64,000 nucleotides of DNA from Adiantum capillus-veneris (GCA_014529385.2 CM043964.1:1216997-1280996), one strand, 5' to 3'. Shown: positions 45,500 to 56,431, numbered from the stretch's first letter. Numbers and translations are program-made. The notes: generated from the sequence alone by a model not told the origin.

Positions 45500-48400
45500 T
45501 CTTTGTTTGATTGAAGGATTGGTGGTCGGGTTTTGGATTGGTGATACTTCGGTAGTAGAATCAGTAGATGGATTCATCTTTACCTTGTTGTTCTTTTGCA
45601 CAATCCAAATCTGCTTCCACTTCGCTTGTGCTTGCCACAAACTCTTTGCGACCCAAACCTGCTTTGTCCTTTGTGTTGATTTCCTCGCCTTGAAATACCT
45701 AGGAGTTTACGTTGATTGTACTGAAGGGAGTTCCTGTTTACAAATCTTTGGGATCCAAATTTGCTTGCTATAGCTTTGTGCCGTCATGAACTTCTTTGGA
45801 ATCCAGATCTGTTTCACTGTCCTTGATTATCTGAAATCACTTTTTTGTCTGGTATTGAAGACTCTGTTTTCCACCTTTGTGTTCTCTGGCACAACCTTTT
45901 TTGGTCTCCATACCAACTTTGACTCCGTTTTTTCCCAAGGTTGAGCTGTTATATTATTGCTTGTCTTCCTTATCCACTGTTGAGAATTCCTCGTCGAAGA
46001 GTAATCCGGTTGTATAGAAACTTTTGGTTGCCATTGCTTCTTCTTTTTCTCTGGTTGTTGTTTACCTTTGTCTTTGGATTCGTCCTTTGGAGTTGGCTCT
46101 TCTCCTTTGGTGAACTTAACTGATTGACTTTCACCTTCGTATTTGATAAGCACTGATTTAGAACTCCAGTCAATCATTGCATTGTATTGCTTCTGCCATG
46201 GTTGTCCTAGCAATAATGGTTGTTGTGTAGCTTGGTCTTCAACCACGTAAAACATATGAGGATACACATACTGGTTAATTTGTATATGTAAAACTGTGCA
46301 TCCGACAGTTTTGATTGAATTCTCAGAGTAACTCTTTAACTCTTGCTTGGCAGTTTGTAGTTTAGTGTCATTTGTCAATTGTCTATACAAACTGAGTGAA
46401 AGTAGGTTAGCTTGAGCTCCTGAATCCAATAGTGCTCTGGCTTTGATTTGGTTGGTTCCTACTTTGCATTCAATGATGGGTTCTTCTTTGTCATTATCCA
46501 TTTCTGTTATACTGACTGCGTTTATTCGTATTGCTCCTTCATTGCGCTGTTTCTGACGCAGTAGTCTTCTTTTCTCCATTTTTTCCTTCGCCTCGGCTTG
46601 CGCTTCCTCCACAATCATTTTCTTTTTCTGGACACGCAACTTTTCTTGATGTATTTTGAGAAGCATGTCTTGGGTTAGCGGCAAAAGATACTTTTTCACT
46701 CTGCATTCACTAATCCAATTGGGCATTTCTTCTCTATCTAATGTAGCAAGCTTGACGGCTCCACTTGGTGATAGATCTTTAATCACCAGAGGTCCCATCC
46801 CTCGCTTTTTAAGCTTCTTAGCATGCTGTTTCAGAGTGTAAACTAGGACATAGTCCCCAACCTTAAACTCTTTAGTCCGCACATGCTTATCAAAAAATTC
46901 CTTTTGTCGCCTTTTTTGAGCGTAGATAGAAGCTACTGCTTTTAGGCGAAGCTCATCTAGCTTTTCCAGGTCATCTATTCTATCAGAAAGGTCGTGCCCT
47001 GTCCACTCTAGATCCTTAGCCACCCTTAATGTTGAAATCAAGAATTCTATTGGTAAGATAGCATTTAGCCCAAAAACCATGTTATATGGGGTCATTCCTA
47101 TTGATGTTTTATATGCTACCCTATATGCCCATAATGTTGAATGCAACTTCTGGTCCCAGTCAGTTCTCGACTCAGATACAATCTTCGTAAGGACCGTGCA
47201 TATGGTTTTGTTTGTTGCTTCAGCTTGTCCGTTTGCTTGTGGATGATACGGGGCTGATTTCCTATGGATTACCATGAATTCATCTAGAAGGATCTCTATC
47301 ACTTCATTTATAAAATGTGTGCCTCGATCACTCACAATTTCTATTGGCAATCCATATCGTACAAAGACGTATTCATATAGAAATTGTGCCGTGGTCCTGG
47401 CATCTGCTTTTTGAGTTGCCTTGGCTTCGACCCACTTTGTTAGATAGTCTGTAGCCACAATGATGTATTGTGCATGCGTCTTATATGCAGGAGGTGAAAT
47501 GGGTCCGACATAATCAATCCCCCATTTTGCAAAAGCTCTTGCCCCCATCATTGGTCTAAGCGGCATATCATCTCTTTTAAGTGGTACTTTGGTCTGCTGA
47601 CAGTCATCACATCGTTTAACGTATTCCTCAGCGTCCATATGTAATGTTGGCCACCATATTCCTGCGGCTAAGACAAGTTTTGCTGTCTTATCACCTGAGA
47701 AATGGCCTCCACCTACTCCTCCATGAGCTTGCTCTAGTATTATCACATACTCAGTCTCTGATGCGCAAATCCTAAGCTGGTTGTCTTTACCTCTCTTATA
47801 GAGTTGATCTCCTATTAAAGAGTAATCTCTAGCTTCTGTCTCTACAGATTTCTGACGAGCTTTTGACGTTCCTTCTGGGAAAGTTCTATTTGTGAGATAT
47901 TCAACAATATACTGACTCCATTCTGGAGCGATCATTATCTGATATAATGTCGAATATTTTGCTGGCGGTTTCGATGAACATATAATACATACAATGACAT
48001 ATTCATGTACGCTTTCTTTCATTCCTGGCCAATAGACTCCCAATTGTAACAAATTCCTATATGTGTTCCTTCTTGAACAATGAAATGCACATTCCTGAAC
48101 ATGTGCTTCGCACAGATATATATTATATTCCTCAGGATTGATGCATAGTCGTAAAATATGATCATTTCCTAATTGATACAACCTTCCTGCAATCAATTGA
48201 AGATTCTTGGATTGCTGAATAGCAATATGTTTTTGGTTGTATTCTCTTCTATCAAACTCTCCTCCATAGGTTAATAGATTAACGACATTTTGAGACCACT
48301 TCGGTATCATTTCTATGTTGAACAAGTACGCGTCTGGCATGTCGTCATCTACTCCTATAGGGTCTTCTCCATTCGTAAATCGCGAAAGATGATCAGCTCT

Positions 48401-48931
48401 AAGATGTGTTTTTCCTTTGTTTACTACTACCGTGAAGTCGAATTCCAGTAAGATAATGAACCATCTCACTATTCTCCCGGTATTGCATGGTTTATTCACT
48501 AGGTAGAGCAAGGCTTGGTGATCAGTAAAAAACACAAACTTGTTGGCTAGAAGATAATGCCGAAATTTCTTCACAGCATATATCATTCCTAATCCCTCTC
48601 GCTCTGTTGTGGTGTAATTCTTCTCTGCATTGTTAAGCTGTCGACTGGCGTAACAGATAGGAAAATCCATGTTTCCTTCTTCTGGCTGATCCAGAATGCA
48701 TCCTATTGCATATGCCGAAGCATCTATGTGCACATGGAATATCTTCTCCCAATCTGGTGATTTCAAAACTGGAGCAGTAATGAGTGCCTCTTTCAATTTC
48801 TTGAACGATTCCTCACACTCCTTTGTCCATTCAAAGTTCACTATTAGCCTGTAAAGTGGTTGGCCTATTATAGCGTACATGTAAATGAATCGTCTATAAT
48901 ATCCGCAATGTCCCATAAAGCTCTGTACTTG
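45500..48931 (-). pseudogene. element D: RNase H, integrase, second retropepsin, W-x-P-K repeats
   Basis: The frame is open for 1,029 residues from 48916 to TAA at 45827. RNase H has HVHIDASAYAIGC, TTTEREG, FTDHQAL and ADHLSR. Two zinc modules follow with identical spacing H-x6-H-x30-C-x2-C: residues 272-313 and 398-439. The core has D468, D530 and E566 (WGIDYVGP, VSDRGTHF, GQAEATNK). The C-terminal domain VGDYVLVYTLKQHAKKLKKR follows, then a retropepsin signature ARALLDSGAQANLLS (D831) with LLLGQPW (about 901). After TAA the frame reads on with QIWIPK, QIWIPK, QVWVAK and QIWIVQ to about 45590. Confidence 0.85.
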
Positions 48932-49710
48932 TTTCGCATTGGTTGGTCAAGGCATATCCACTATAACTTTTATCTTCTCTAAATCCGTGGATATTCCGTT
49001 TTGTGAGACAATATGTCCCAGAATTCTGCCCTGTCGGACCATAAACACACATTTCTCAGGATTGAGACAAATGCGATACGTCCTACATTTCTCAAATACT
49101 TTTCTTAGGTGTTCTAGATGCTCATCTCTCAGAAGAGAATGTACACATAAGTCATCCATGTATATTTCTAGAAACAACCTTAAGTATTCTTTGAAAGCAT
49201 GCGTCATCAGCCTCTGGAAGGTTGCGGGAGCATTGGTTAGACCAAAAGGCATAACCCTATAAGCATAGATTCCCCACTCAGTTGCAAAAGCTGTTTTATG
49301 TTGATCTTCCAGTGCTATGGCTAGCTGGTTATATCCTGAAAAACCATCAAGAAAGGAGTAGGCTGTTTTCCCTGATACACGCTCTAGAACATGATCAGTT
49401 ATCGGCAGGGGATAATTGTCCCTGATTGTTGCAGCATTCACTTTCTTTAAGTTGACGCACACTCGGAGTTTTCCGTTCTTCTTGGGTACTACCACAATTG
49501 GAGATACCCAATCGGTGTGTTCAATCTCGTATATGAATTCAGCTTCCATTAGCTTATCTATCTCTTCTTTGATTCGCTTAGCAAACGTATCATTATATGT
49601 GTATGGTCTCTGTCTGCTAGGCTTTGCGTCTTGTTTCAGTGGGATTGTGTGTTGGCATATCGATGGGTCAACTCCCTTTAAGTCCTTATAAGACCATGCA
49701 AACACATCCT
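48932..49710 (-). pseudogene. element D: reverse transcriptase
   Basis: The frame begins VFAWSYKDLKGVDPSICQHT and carries WVSPIVVVPKKNGKLRVCV, FLDGFSGYNQLAIALEDQ, MPFGLTNAPATFQRL and the active site YMDD (residues 182-185). One base appears to be missing near 49710: a -1 shift would join the upstream LLKEYR to DVFAWSYK. A TGA near 48934, probably from CGA, separates VIVDMP from PTNAKQVQSFMGH in the same frame. All RT motifs are intact. Confidence 0.85.
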
Positions 49711-50406
49711 ATACTCTTTGAGAAGACTCAAAAGTCTCTCTTCCTCACCTGGAGACAAATCTGTGGCTATGTACACCGGTCTAGGTGTCTCACCTGGAGC
49801 TGCTAAATCAACTTTTTTTGCATCTTCCGGTCCGTCATAAGATTCGTTCTCCTTTCTCTCTTGAATAGGTGGGGTTAATACCACCTTCCTATCCTCTATT
49901 GGGAATTTCCTATAGTGAGAGGGAACATCCATGTTTTCCTTGATTTTGGCGTTTTCGTCCTCTCCACTTTCAATTTCTGTCGTCCAAACTTCTTTCAGAG
50001 TTTTCTTGAGCTCTCTGTACTTGTTTCTACGTTCTAGCTTGGACTCCGTGTGTTCTCTGTTGCGCTTGTTCTTTTCTGATTTTTCAGTTTCAGTTTTCGT
50101 TCCATTCCTTTGAACTCGATTTCTTGAGCCTCTTTTGTTTTTTCGTAAGCTCTTTTGATCATTGCCTCTCATTCTTCCAGAAACCTTGTCCTTAACACAA
50201 TCTTCCGGCTTTACTAGCATTAGGAATTGATTTTTTCCTCTTATTCTAAGCATCGGATTGGTTCTAACCCCCTTTGTTTTTCTCTTTGCTCTATAGCGTT
50301 TCTGGCGTTGTTTAGTTTGGTTCGGAAAATCATAAAATCGGACATCCGTTATAGTTTCTTCGTTTCCGCTTGAATTGTCCGTTGACTCGTTGTCTGCTTC
50401 ATTTCC
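49678..50406 (-). pseudogene. element D: protease-RT linker
   Basis: It lies in the same frame as gag-protease, after the TAG at 50407-50409. It opens GNEADNESTDNSSGNEE, then a highly basic stretch (KQRQKRYRAKRKTKG; NKRNREHTESKLERRNKYRE), and ends in the conserved lead-in PVYIATDLSPGEEERLLSLL before RT. Element B's linker ORF is similar in position and basic character. Function unknown; it probably tethers protease to RT in the polyprotein. Confidence 0.6.
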
Positions 50407-53400
50407 CTACTCTGGATGATCGGGAATGTCGTGAAACACCTCTTCTTCATCTTCCTTTTCCAGTGTATTGTTCTTTTCAGTTTCTTTTTCGAGTACAGTT
50501 CTCAACATGAAGTACGGAACCACGTCGTACCCGTCCTTGTCGCAAAATTTTGTTGTGGGACCATCCGGAATTGCACAAACATCTAGGGTTGCTAGAATGT
50601 GTGTCCATTCTAATGGTTCAAGCGTGTCCTCTGGAAAGGGTTCTCCTACATAAGTTTCGTCTTCGATAGCCCTTTCTAAAACACATTCTTCTCGTTTCAG
50701 ACTTCCACATTTCGAAGCTCCACACATCCATAACTCCTTGGGTTTACCTAACCAAGCTGGAAATTCGGATCCCGCCAAAGTAGCTGAATCAAACTCCACC
50801 GGTGTTCGGTTCACATCTTTGTAGCTATGGTCTTTCAGGTTCACATGTGTAGTGGTTTCCATATTTCTCAGGTATATGTGATCGTAGCCCCAATCCTGGA
50901 CCATTTTCAACTGTCTCATGAATGGTCTTCCCAGTATGATATCATAGTTATTCTCCTTGCCAAAATCGACAATAGCAAAAGTATGTTCGTATTCAATGCC
51001 GCAAGAAGTCACTACGACTTTGTCTAATAACCCCATAGGTTTCTCCATGTGTCCATCTGCTAATTGGAGTTTCAACCTAGTCTTCCTTATTGCTGGTTTC
51101 CCCCATTTTTTCCAGATTTCTTTTGTAGCAATGGCCACCCCAGCTCCGCTGTCTAGTATTGCCATTGTGTTCACTCCTTGGAATTCAAATGGTAAGGTTG
51201 TATTCCCCTCTTCACCTTCGCAATACTCTCCGACCTTGTTTAAGGGTACAGGCTTAGCGTTCTTTTGTGGTTTACTCAGCTCTTGTATACCCTCTTGCAG
51301 TCTCGATGTTGGGTCTTTTATCCCGAATTTCTCCAAGCATTTTCCTACAGTGGTCCACATATGTGGTCTTAGCCTCAAAAGCTCAGCTAGAGTGATAGTG
51401 CATGTCACTGGTGTTGACAAGATCTCTATCAATCCTTGCGAGTCCATGACTTTTTCTGATGAGATTCTTCGTGAGGGAAGTGCTCTAATCTCGGATTTTG
51501 CTTCATAATCTCCTAAGTATGAAGGTAAGGTATTCAGTGAGTGAGGTTTGCTCTCCATTGTTCTAACAGAGCCCCCATCTCCCCAGTAAGATTGCAGATC
51601 CAAGTCCACTTGAGATCCTGCCTCAAATTCCACTATGGGAGGATTCCTGATGTCCTTTTCCCAATTTGTCTGATTAGCTTGGCAACTTAGCTCGTTTGCA
51701 AAGTTTGCCTCTCTCACTTGTTTCCAAAATTCATTGTAATCCTCATCTCTTCCGTAAGACCTCTGTATGAGTGGATGAAAACTCTCTATCTCTTGATCGG
51801 TTGTGTTCAACACTATGCGGTCATCCTTGTGTGTATTTTCAGGCTTTTGTGCATTGGGAGTCTTTTCAGCTACCCGTGAAACGACAGTCTCTTGCTGAAT
51901 TGGGTTTTCCGTTCCACAATTCATTGTTTCTTTTGGTGGTTCTAATAAGGCTTGCGCAGTCTCGATCATTCTCTGGCACATTTCAAGTCTCTGCTTTTCC
52001 AATTCCGCGTTTGGGTATGTCATCCACCTCTGTTCTTGTGTTTGGTTGTTCTTTAACCTAGCTTCGTAAGCTCTCATCAGTGCGTCCAATGGTTCGTGTA
52101 CTTTGTCGACTAGCACTGATCCCCCTGAGCTTAAGCTTGTTGTTTCTTTGATACTCTTTTGTTTCGTTCTTTCCGGGCTCATCTCGCGTTTCCCGTTTTG
52201 ACTCTCAAGTTTTTCTAATCTATCTTTCGTTCGCTTTAGTTCCTCAGCTAGAATAGCGTCTTCACGTTCTTTTCTCAACTTCATGCGTGCTTTTCTAGCT
52301 TTCCATGTGTTTCTCTGACTCCGCGGTCCTTGACTAACCACTTCAGTCGCTAACTTTCCATTCTCAGGTTCTCTAGTGGTTTTCTTAGCTTGAGCTCTAG
52401 TAACAACTTGCGTTGGTATCAGAGTTTCATTTTCAGACCCACTGCTGGTAGGAATAGTTTCTAGCATATTCAATGTCGTCTTTTGCACTTTGTTTGGATT
52501 CTTTGAACAATCCTCAATGAGGTGAGTAACCCCATACTCAGTGCAATAAGCGTTAATTCTAATGATTTCCGTATGTGGGCAAACATTCATCAGATGGTCA
52601 CCTCCGCACTTGTAACAGGGTCCTAGTGCTGGTCTTGGTCCCACTTGATTCGTCCTTTGTAGATAGGATGGTCTTTGTCCTGTTAACCCTCCATGAGCTA
52701 TGAACATCAATGTTCTTGCGTCCAAATTGTATCTCTCTTCATCAGAAGCACTTGTAACTGTTGGTGTTCCAACATTCCCCATCATGCCCCATGGTTCTGG
52801 TTGTTTGGGTCCTTCTGGTGGGTAATACACAGTTGGAGACATGTGTGCACCAGATTCTTCATAATAGGCTTGAACAGGCACTAGGGATTGTTCTTCCTGA
52901 TTCTCTAAGGTTGGTGCATATCTAATGCCCACTGGTCTTGCTCCTGGTAAAGGTGTTTGTTGTCCCAATACCGGTTGCGGTCTTTCTATCCCCATAGGTC
53001 CTGGTACATTTCCCGTTGGGTATCGAGGTACTGGATGTACCTGAGGTGGTGCTAATTGAGCAGGAGGTGCATACTGACGCTCCCTTACATACCCTTTGTT
53101 GTAATAGCACTCCTCTGTTGGATGATTTGTCCATTTTTGTTCAATAGCACACCATTTCAGTGGTTTTGGCAATGGTTTTTGGTATGGTGCCATCCTTTTT
53201 AGAGCCTCTTCTATCATTTGCTCTACATTTGGCATGGTTGTTGTTTGAACATTCTTTTTAGTGGTAGTCTCGCTCGCTACGGAGGAGGAGCTACTGGATG
53301 CGAAATCTGTATCCGCTGACACCTCTCCATAAACCGTACAGTTATCCACTAAGTACAATGCTTCTCTCGTCACTTGCTCGAAACTTGTACAAGCTTTCAA

Positions 53401-54144
53401 GTGCAAGTCCTTCTTGAGAGTGTCGTTTCTCAGTCCCTCAATAAAGAGAACAGATAGTCTGTCATCTTGTGGTCGTTCACGTACTGGACATCTCTCAATG
53501 TATTGTTTGAGGCGAAGTGAAGCTTCCTTCACTTTTTCGTCTTCTCTCTGTTTAAAAGCATATATTTGTGAGACCGTATTGTGCTTAATCCCTCGTTTTG
53601 AGAATTCCTCAGCAAACTCTCTTAGCAAATGGTCAATGTCCTGGAATCCCCCTATGTTCAGTGGTTGAAACCATGTCAATGTCGTACCTTCTAGAGTAAG
53701 AAAAAATCCCTCGTATTGTGTATGGAAATCTGTTATCTGCTCAGCTCTTAAGACTTGCTTAAAGAGTGACACATGGGCATACGGATCTCCTGAACCACCA
53801 TACTTCTTTGGCATACACTTCGCTACTTGAGATGGTCTCATACGTCTATGGTCTGCTACCAATCTCATTGCTCCTGTGTCCCGGCTAAAGCTTTCTCTAG
53901 CATCATGGACTTCATGGGTTACCCTTGTCGGTTCCCCTGCCCTGAATCTACTACTAGGAGGTAGATGTGATGGTTCCGCTTCGAACCTTGGACCTGGAGT
54001 GGTATATGTGGGGATTGGAACTGCACTACCTTGATTCGTATCCATTGACTCTCTGGAATGTAATGATCCCATTGGTCCGGGCTTCGAGTACTGAGGTTGA
54101 CTGAAAGAGTCAGCAGCCTGAGTTCTTTGTCCTCCTGTCGTCAT
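50407..54144 (-). CDS. element D: gag and first retropepsin (1,245 aa)
   Basis: The frame starts at ATG 54144 (MTTGGQRTQAADSFSQPQYS) and ends in TAG. A capsid-like segment runs from about residue 105 to 270 (CMPKKYGGSGDPYAHVSLFK; LEGTTLTWFQPLN; DRLSVLFIEGLRNDTLKKDL). Cys/His motifs follow: CYKCGGDHLMNVC (52579-52615) and CTEYGVTHLIEDC, the latter lacking the second Cys. The retropepsin is AILDSGAGVAIATKEIW (Asp about 998) with YDIILGRPFMRQLKM. The tail is acidic (EKEDEEEVFHDIPDHPE). The frame is uninterrupted over 3.7 kb. The same frame continues past the stop into the linker, so the stop could be read through or be a mutation. Confidence 0.85.
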   Translation of the reverse strand: MTTGGQRTQAADSFSQPQYSKPGPMGSLHSRESMDTNQGSAVPIPTYTTPGPRFEAEPSHLPPSSRFRAGEPTRVTHEVHDARESFSRDTGAMRLVADHRRMRPSQVAKCMPKKYGGSGDPYAHVSLFKQVLRAEQITDFHTQYEGFFLTLEGTTLTWFQPLNIGGFQDIDHLLREFAEEFSKRGIKHNTVSQIYAFKQREDEKVKEASLRLKQYIERCPVRERPQDDRLSVLFIEGLRNDTLKKDLHLKACTSFEQVTREALYLVDNCTVYGEVSADTDFASSSSSSVASETTTKKNVQTTTMPNVEQMIEEALKRMAPYQKPLPKPLKWCAIEQKWTNHPTEECYYNKGYVRERQYAPPAQLAPPQVHPVPRYPTGNVPGPMGIERPQPVLGQQTPLPGARPVGIRYAPTLENQEEQSLVPVQAYYEESGAHMSPTVYYPPEGPKQPEPWGMMGNVGTPTVTSASDEERYNLDARTLMFIAHGGLTGQRPSYLQRTNQVGPRPALGPCYKCGGDHLMNVCPHTEIIRINAYCTEYGVTHLIEDCSKNPNKVQKTTLNMLETIPTSSGSENETLIPTQVVTRAQAKKTTREPENGKLATEVVSQGPRSQRNTWKARKARMKLRKEREDAILAEELKRTKDRLEKLESQNGKREMSPERTKQKSIKETTSLSSGGSVLVDKVHEPLDALMRAYEARLKNNQTQEQRWMTYPNAELEKQRLEMCQRMIETAQALLEPPKETMNCGTENPIQQETVVSRVAEKTPNAQKPENTHKDDRIVLNTTDQEIESFHPLIQRSYGRDEDYNEFWKQVREANFANELSCQANQTNWEKDIRNPPIVEFEAGSQVDLDLQSYWGDGGSVRTMESKPHSLNTLPSYLGDYEAKSEIRALPSRRISSEKVMDSQGLIEILSTPVTCTITLAELLRLRPHMWTTVGKCLEKFGIKDPTSRLQEGIQELSKPQKNAKPVPLNKVGEYCEGEEGNTTLPFEFQGVNTMAILDSGAGVAIATKEIWKKWGKPAIRKTRLKLQLADGHMEKPMGLLDKVVVTSCGIEYEHTFAIVDFGKENNYDIILGRPFMRQLKMVQDWGYDHIYLRNMETTTHVNLKDHSYKDVNRTPVEFDSATLAGSEFPAWLGKPKELWMCGASKCGSLKREECVLERAIEDETYVGEPFPEDTLEPLEWTHILATLDVCAIPDGPTTKFCDKDGYDVVPYFMLRTVLEKETEKNNTLEKEDEEEVFHDIPDHPE

Positions 54145-54240
54145 TGGGTTTTGCCCTCCATTTGTTGGTGCTGGTCTATGTGAGCTAGAAGTAACATAAT
54201 ACTGATGTAGTGGTCCCCCAAAGTATGTATATCCTTCTAA

Positions 54241-55005
54241 TTATTTCTTGCCCATTGTTGAGTATTGCCTCCCATACTTGTCGTAAGTGGAAATTTTCAC
54301 TTCCGATCCCTCTGTGTAGGTAAAGACATAAAGTCTTTTTTGGTCTGTCAACTCTCCGGTGTAGGGTTCTTCACATCTATAATAGAGATCTTGCTCCCCA
54401 TTATTATATTTGTATAGCCCCACATAGATGTTATCAGTGTTGATCCTTGTAGTTTCATTCTCTCTTCTTAACCTCGCATCAGGGAAGTTCATTATTGGTG
54501 CTTTCTCCTCAAGTTCTTCATCTACTTTGGCTTTGGTGCCCATCAATCCCCACTTGTCCACAAGGTTTGGGTTTAGGACTACCAAGTACATGGTACCCTC
54601 GTCATCTAGATATCTATCTCCGCTATAGCTCACAGGCACTAAGTCCTTGAACTCACTAGGTCTCTCCTCTATCTTTACACAATAGCGGTCCATTCCATCT
54701 TTGTAGATCTTGGCACCTTGCTCATTGTCGTACTGGTATTTTATGAACAATAGCTTCATTGTGGCGGAAGGGTTTGATGATCCTGCTGCCATATTTTCTA
54801 TGTTGTTCAGGTTCAGGTGTTCCACGTGTTCGGTGAAAATCTCGTAAGATCTCTCCGAAGAAGTATCAGAGACACTTCCTTCAAAGATCGGCTCTAATGG
54901 TTGCACCCAACTTTGGTTTACACTTCCCTCGGTTGATATGACACTTGCTGGTTCCCCTTGTTTTGGTTGGTTATTCTGGAGGTTCCTGCCCGATCTCAAA
55001 TTCAT
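54241..55005 (-). CDS. element D: ORF0 ahead of gag (254 aa), unknown
   Basis: It starts at ATG 55005 (MNLRSGRNLQNNQPKQGEP) and ends in TAA at 54241-54243. The C-terminal half looks globular, with KLLFIKYQYDNEQGAKIYKD, YLVVLNPNLVDKWGLMG, LYYRCEEPYTGEL and KRLYVFTYTEGSEVKISTYD; the N-terminal part is polar. It lies in the same frame as gag; between its stop and gag's ATG the frame stays open (LEGYTYFGGPLHQYY). It could be a separate ORF1, as in Ogre-type elements, or the true N terminus of gag cut by one stop. No family recognised. Confidence 0.55.
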   Translation of the reverse strand: MNLRSGRNLQNNQPKQGEPASVISTEGSVNQSWVQPLEPIFEGSVSDTSSERSYEIFTEHVEHLNLNNIENMAAGSSNPSATMKLLFIKYQYDNEQGAKIYKDGMDRYCVKIEERPSEFKDLVPVSYSGDRYLDDEGTMYLVVLNPNLVDKWGLMGTKAKVDEELEEKAPIMNFPDARLRRENETTRINTDNIYVGLYKYNNGEQDLYYRCEEPYTGELTDQKRLYVFTYTEGSEVKISTYDKYGRQYSTMGKK

Positions 55006-55173
55006 CAATTCCCCTAAAGGACTTTAACTTTTCCGTCTCGGCAATTTGTTTTCCCCAAGTTTTTGTGGTCAGAATTGATCCAAACTGATTGATACTTGGT
55101 CAATTGTTTAATCTTGTCAGTTGGACAACTTCTGTTTCATCAAGTGAGAATTTTGTTGCAGTTATGCTGAAAA

Positions 55174-55895
55174 AGACAGTATACGCGTATGATGTCTTTT
55201 TTCACAGATTTGGACAATTTTGGTTATACTCACTCTCAGTAGCCCCCTTATGCTCTGTCCACTCACAAAATTCAGTTTGAACTGTGTTTGAGCAAGTTAT
55301 GGCTAAGTTAGGCTTTTCTTGGCAATTTTCCGCTTTTGACTTGTTTTTTTGGGTCAATTGTGATCCAAATGGGATGAAACTTGAAATATAACCTCTAGAC
55401 AGCTATTACAATGGATCTGTGTTGGCAAAGTATCAAAATATGTCCAAAATTAGGTCAAAGACATCATACGCGTATGATGTCTTTTTCATCAATTTGGGTC
55501 AAAACTTGATATTTATGCTTCCTACAGTGCTTGTAACAATCTTGTCAGGTCAGATATCAAAAATAAGCAGTGGATGTGCCAAAAGACATTATACGCGTAT
55601 GATGTCTTTTGTCCCAGATTTTGACTATTCTTGGTTTTAAGCCTTCTCCAATATTTATAATTGAGTTTCAAGTGTTTTTGTCAGGTTTGAATGTAAAAAC
55701 AAGATCTGAATCCAAAATTTCCTCTTCTTTGCGTTTCTTGGACTCCGACTTGTCTTTTTGGGTTTCTTTGAGTGTTAATGCTCTTGTTTTAAGTTGAAAT
55801 TAGGGTATAACCCCCCTTTTGAACACTCTGGTAAAGTCAAAATTTCTGTTTTGGTCTCTGTTTGGTTATTTAGACATCATACGCGTATAATGTCT
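55174..55895. repeat. palindrome cluster 2 of element D, four copies
   Basis: Copies of the same 24-bp palindrome lie at 55174-55197, 55459-55482 (perfect), 55584-55607 and 55872-55895. The other three have one mismatch each. Spacing is 285, 125 and 288 bp, echoing cluster 1. The core ATACGCGTAT is unchanged in all nine copies. This cluster lies in the leader, between the PBS and ORF0. Confidence 0.85.
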
Positions 55896-55899
55896 AAAG

Positions 55900-56413
55900 T
55901 TGCAGATTTCCAGTTTTTTGGCACAGAATCCTTCCTAAAGCTTTCTCTAGTGCTCAGCAACTCCCAGATACACAGAAAATTTCTTTGACTTTTGTTTATT
56001 GCAAGTTTCACTACTAACTCGACGGTTTAGTGATCTAACATGCAATCAACCATATCAAGCAAATACTCCAATGATTACTAGCTCTAGATCAGGATCAAAT
56101 GAAGTCCTACCTAAGCTATTCCTAATCATAAAATGGGTTTGGTAATTGTGATTTTAAAGAGATCCACTGCCACTCACGGACTAGCAAATTCTTCTTCTAT
56201 CAACAACTACTCAACACCAACAAAACAACAAACAAATCTAAGCTAAACTAAAAATACTGTCAACACGGAAGACCCAGGAATACCCCACTTCCTAGTATCT
56301 CTCGAGATCTTCGGAGTCCACCACTCCTAGATCTTTTCTAACTAAAGTATACAAAGTAGTTTATACCACTCACCTCGTAGGATTAGTCTAAGGTCACCTA
56401 CTTAGGGCTCTCG
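55900..56413 (-). other. element D: 5' leader next to the PBS
   Basis: About 500 bp between palindrome cluster 2 and the PBS with no ORF of note; its PBS-proximal part (plus-strand 56210-56400) is AC-rich. Confidence 0.5.
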
Positions 56414-56431
56414 TCCCCGGCAGCGGCGCCA
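56414..56431 (-). other. element D: primer-binding site
   Basis: The minus strand reads TGGCGCCGCTGCCGGGGA two bases from the LTR end. This is the class of site seen in Athila/Tat-type plant gypsy elements, probably primed by tRNA-Asp. Confidence 0.8.

Noticed and set aside
45188-45640. 150-codon minus-strand ORF as a separate gene
   Set aside because: Its first part is the continuation of D's W-x-P-K region and the rest has no motif.
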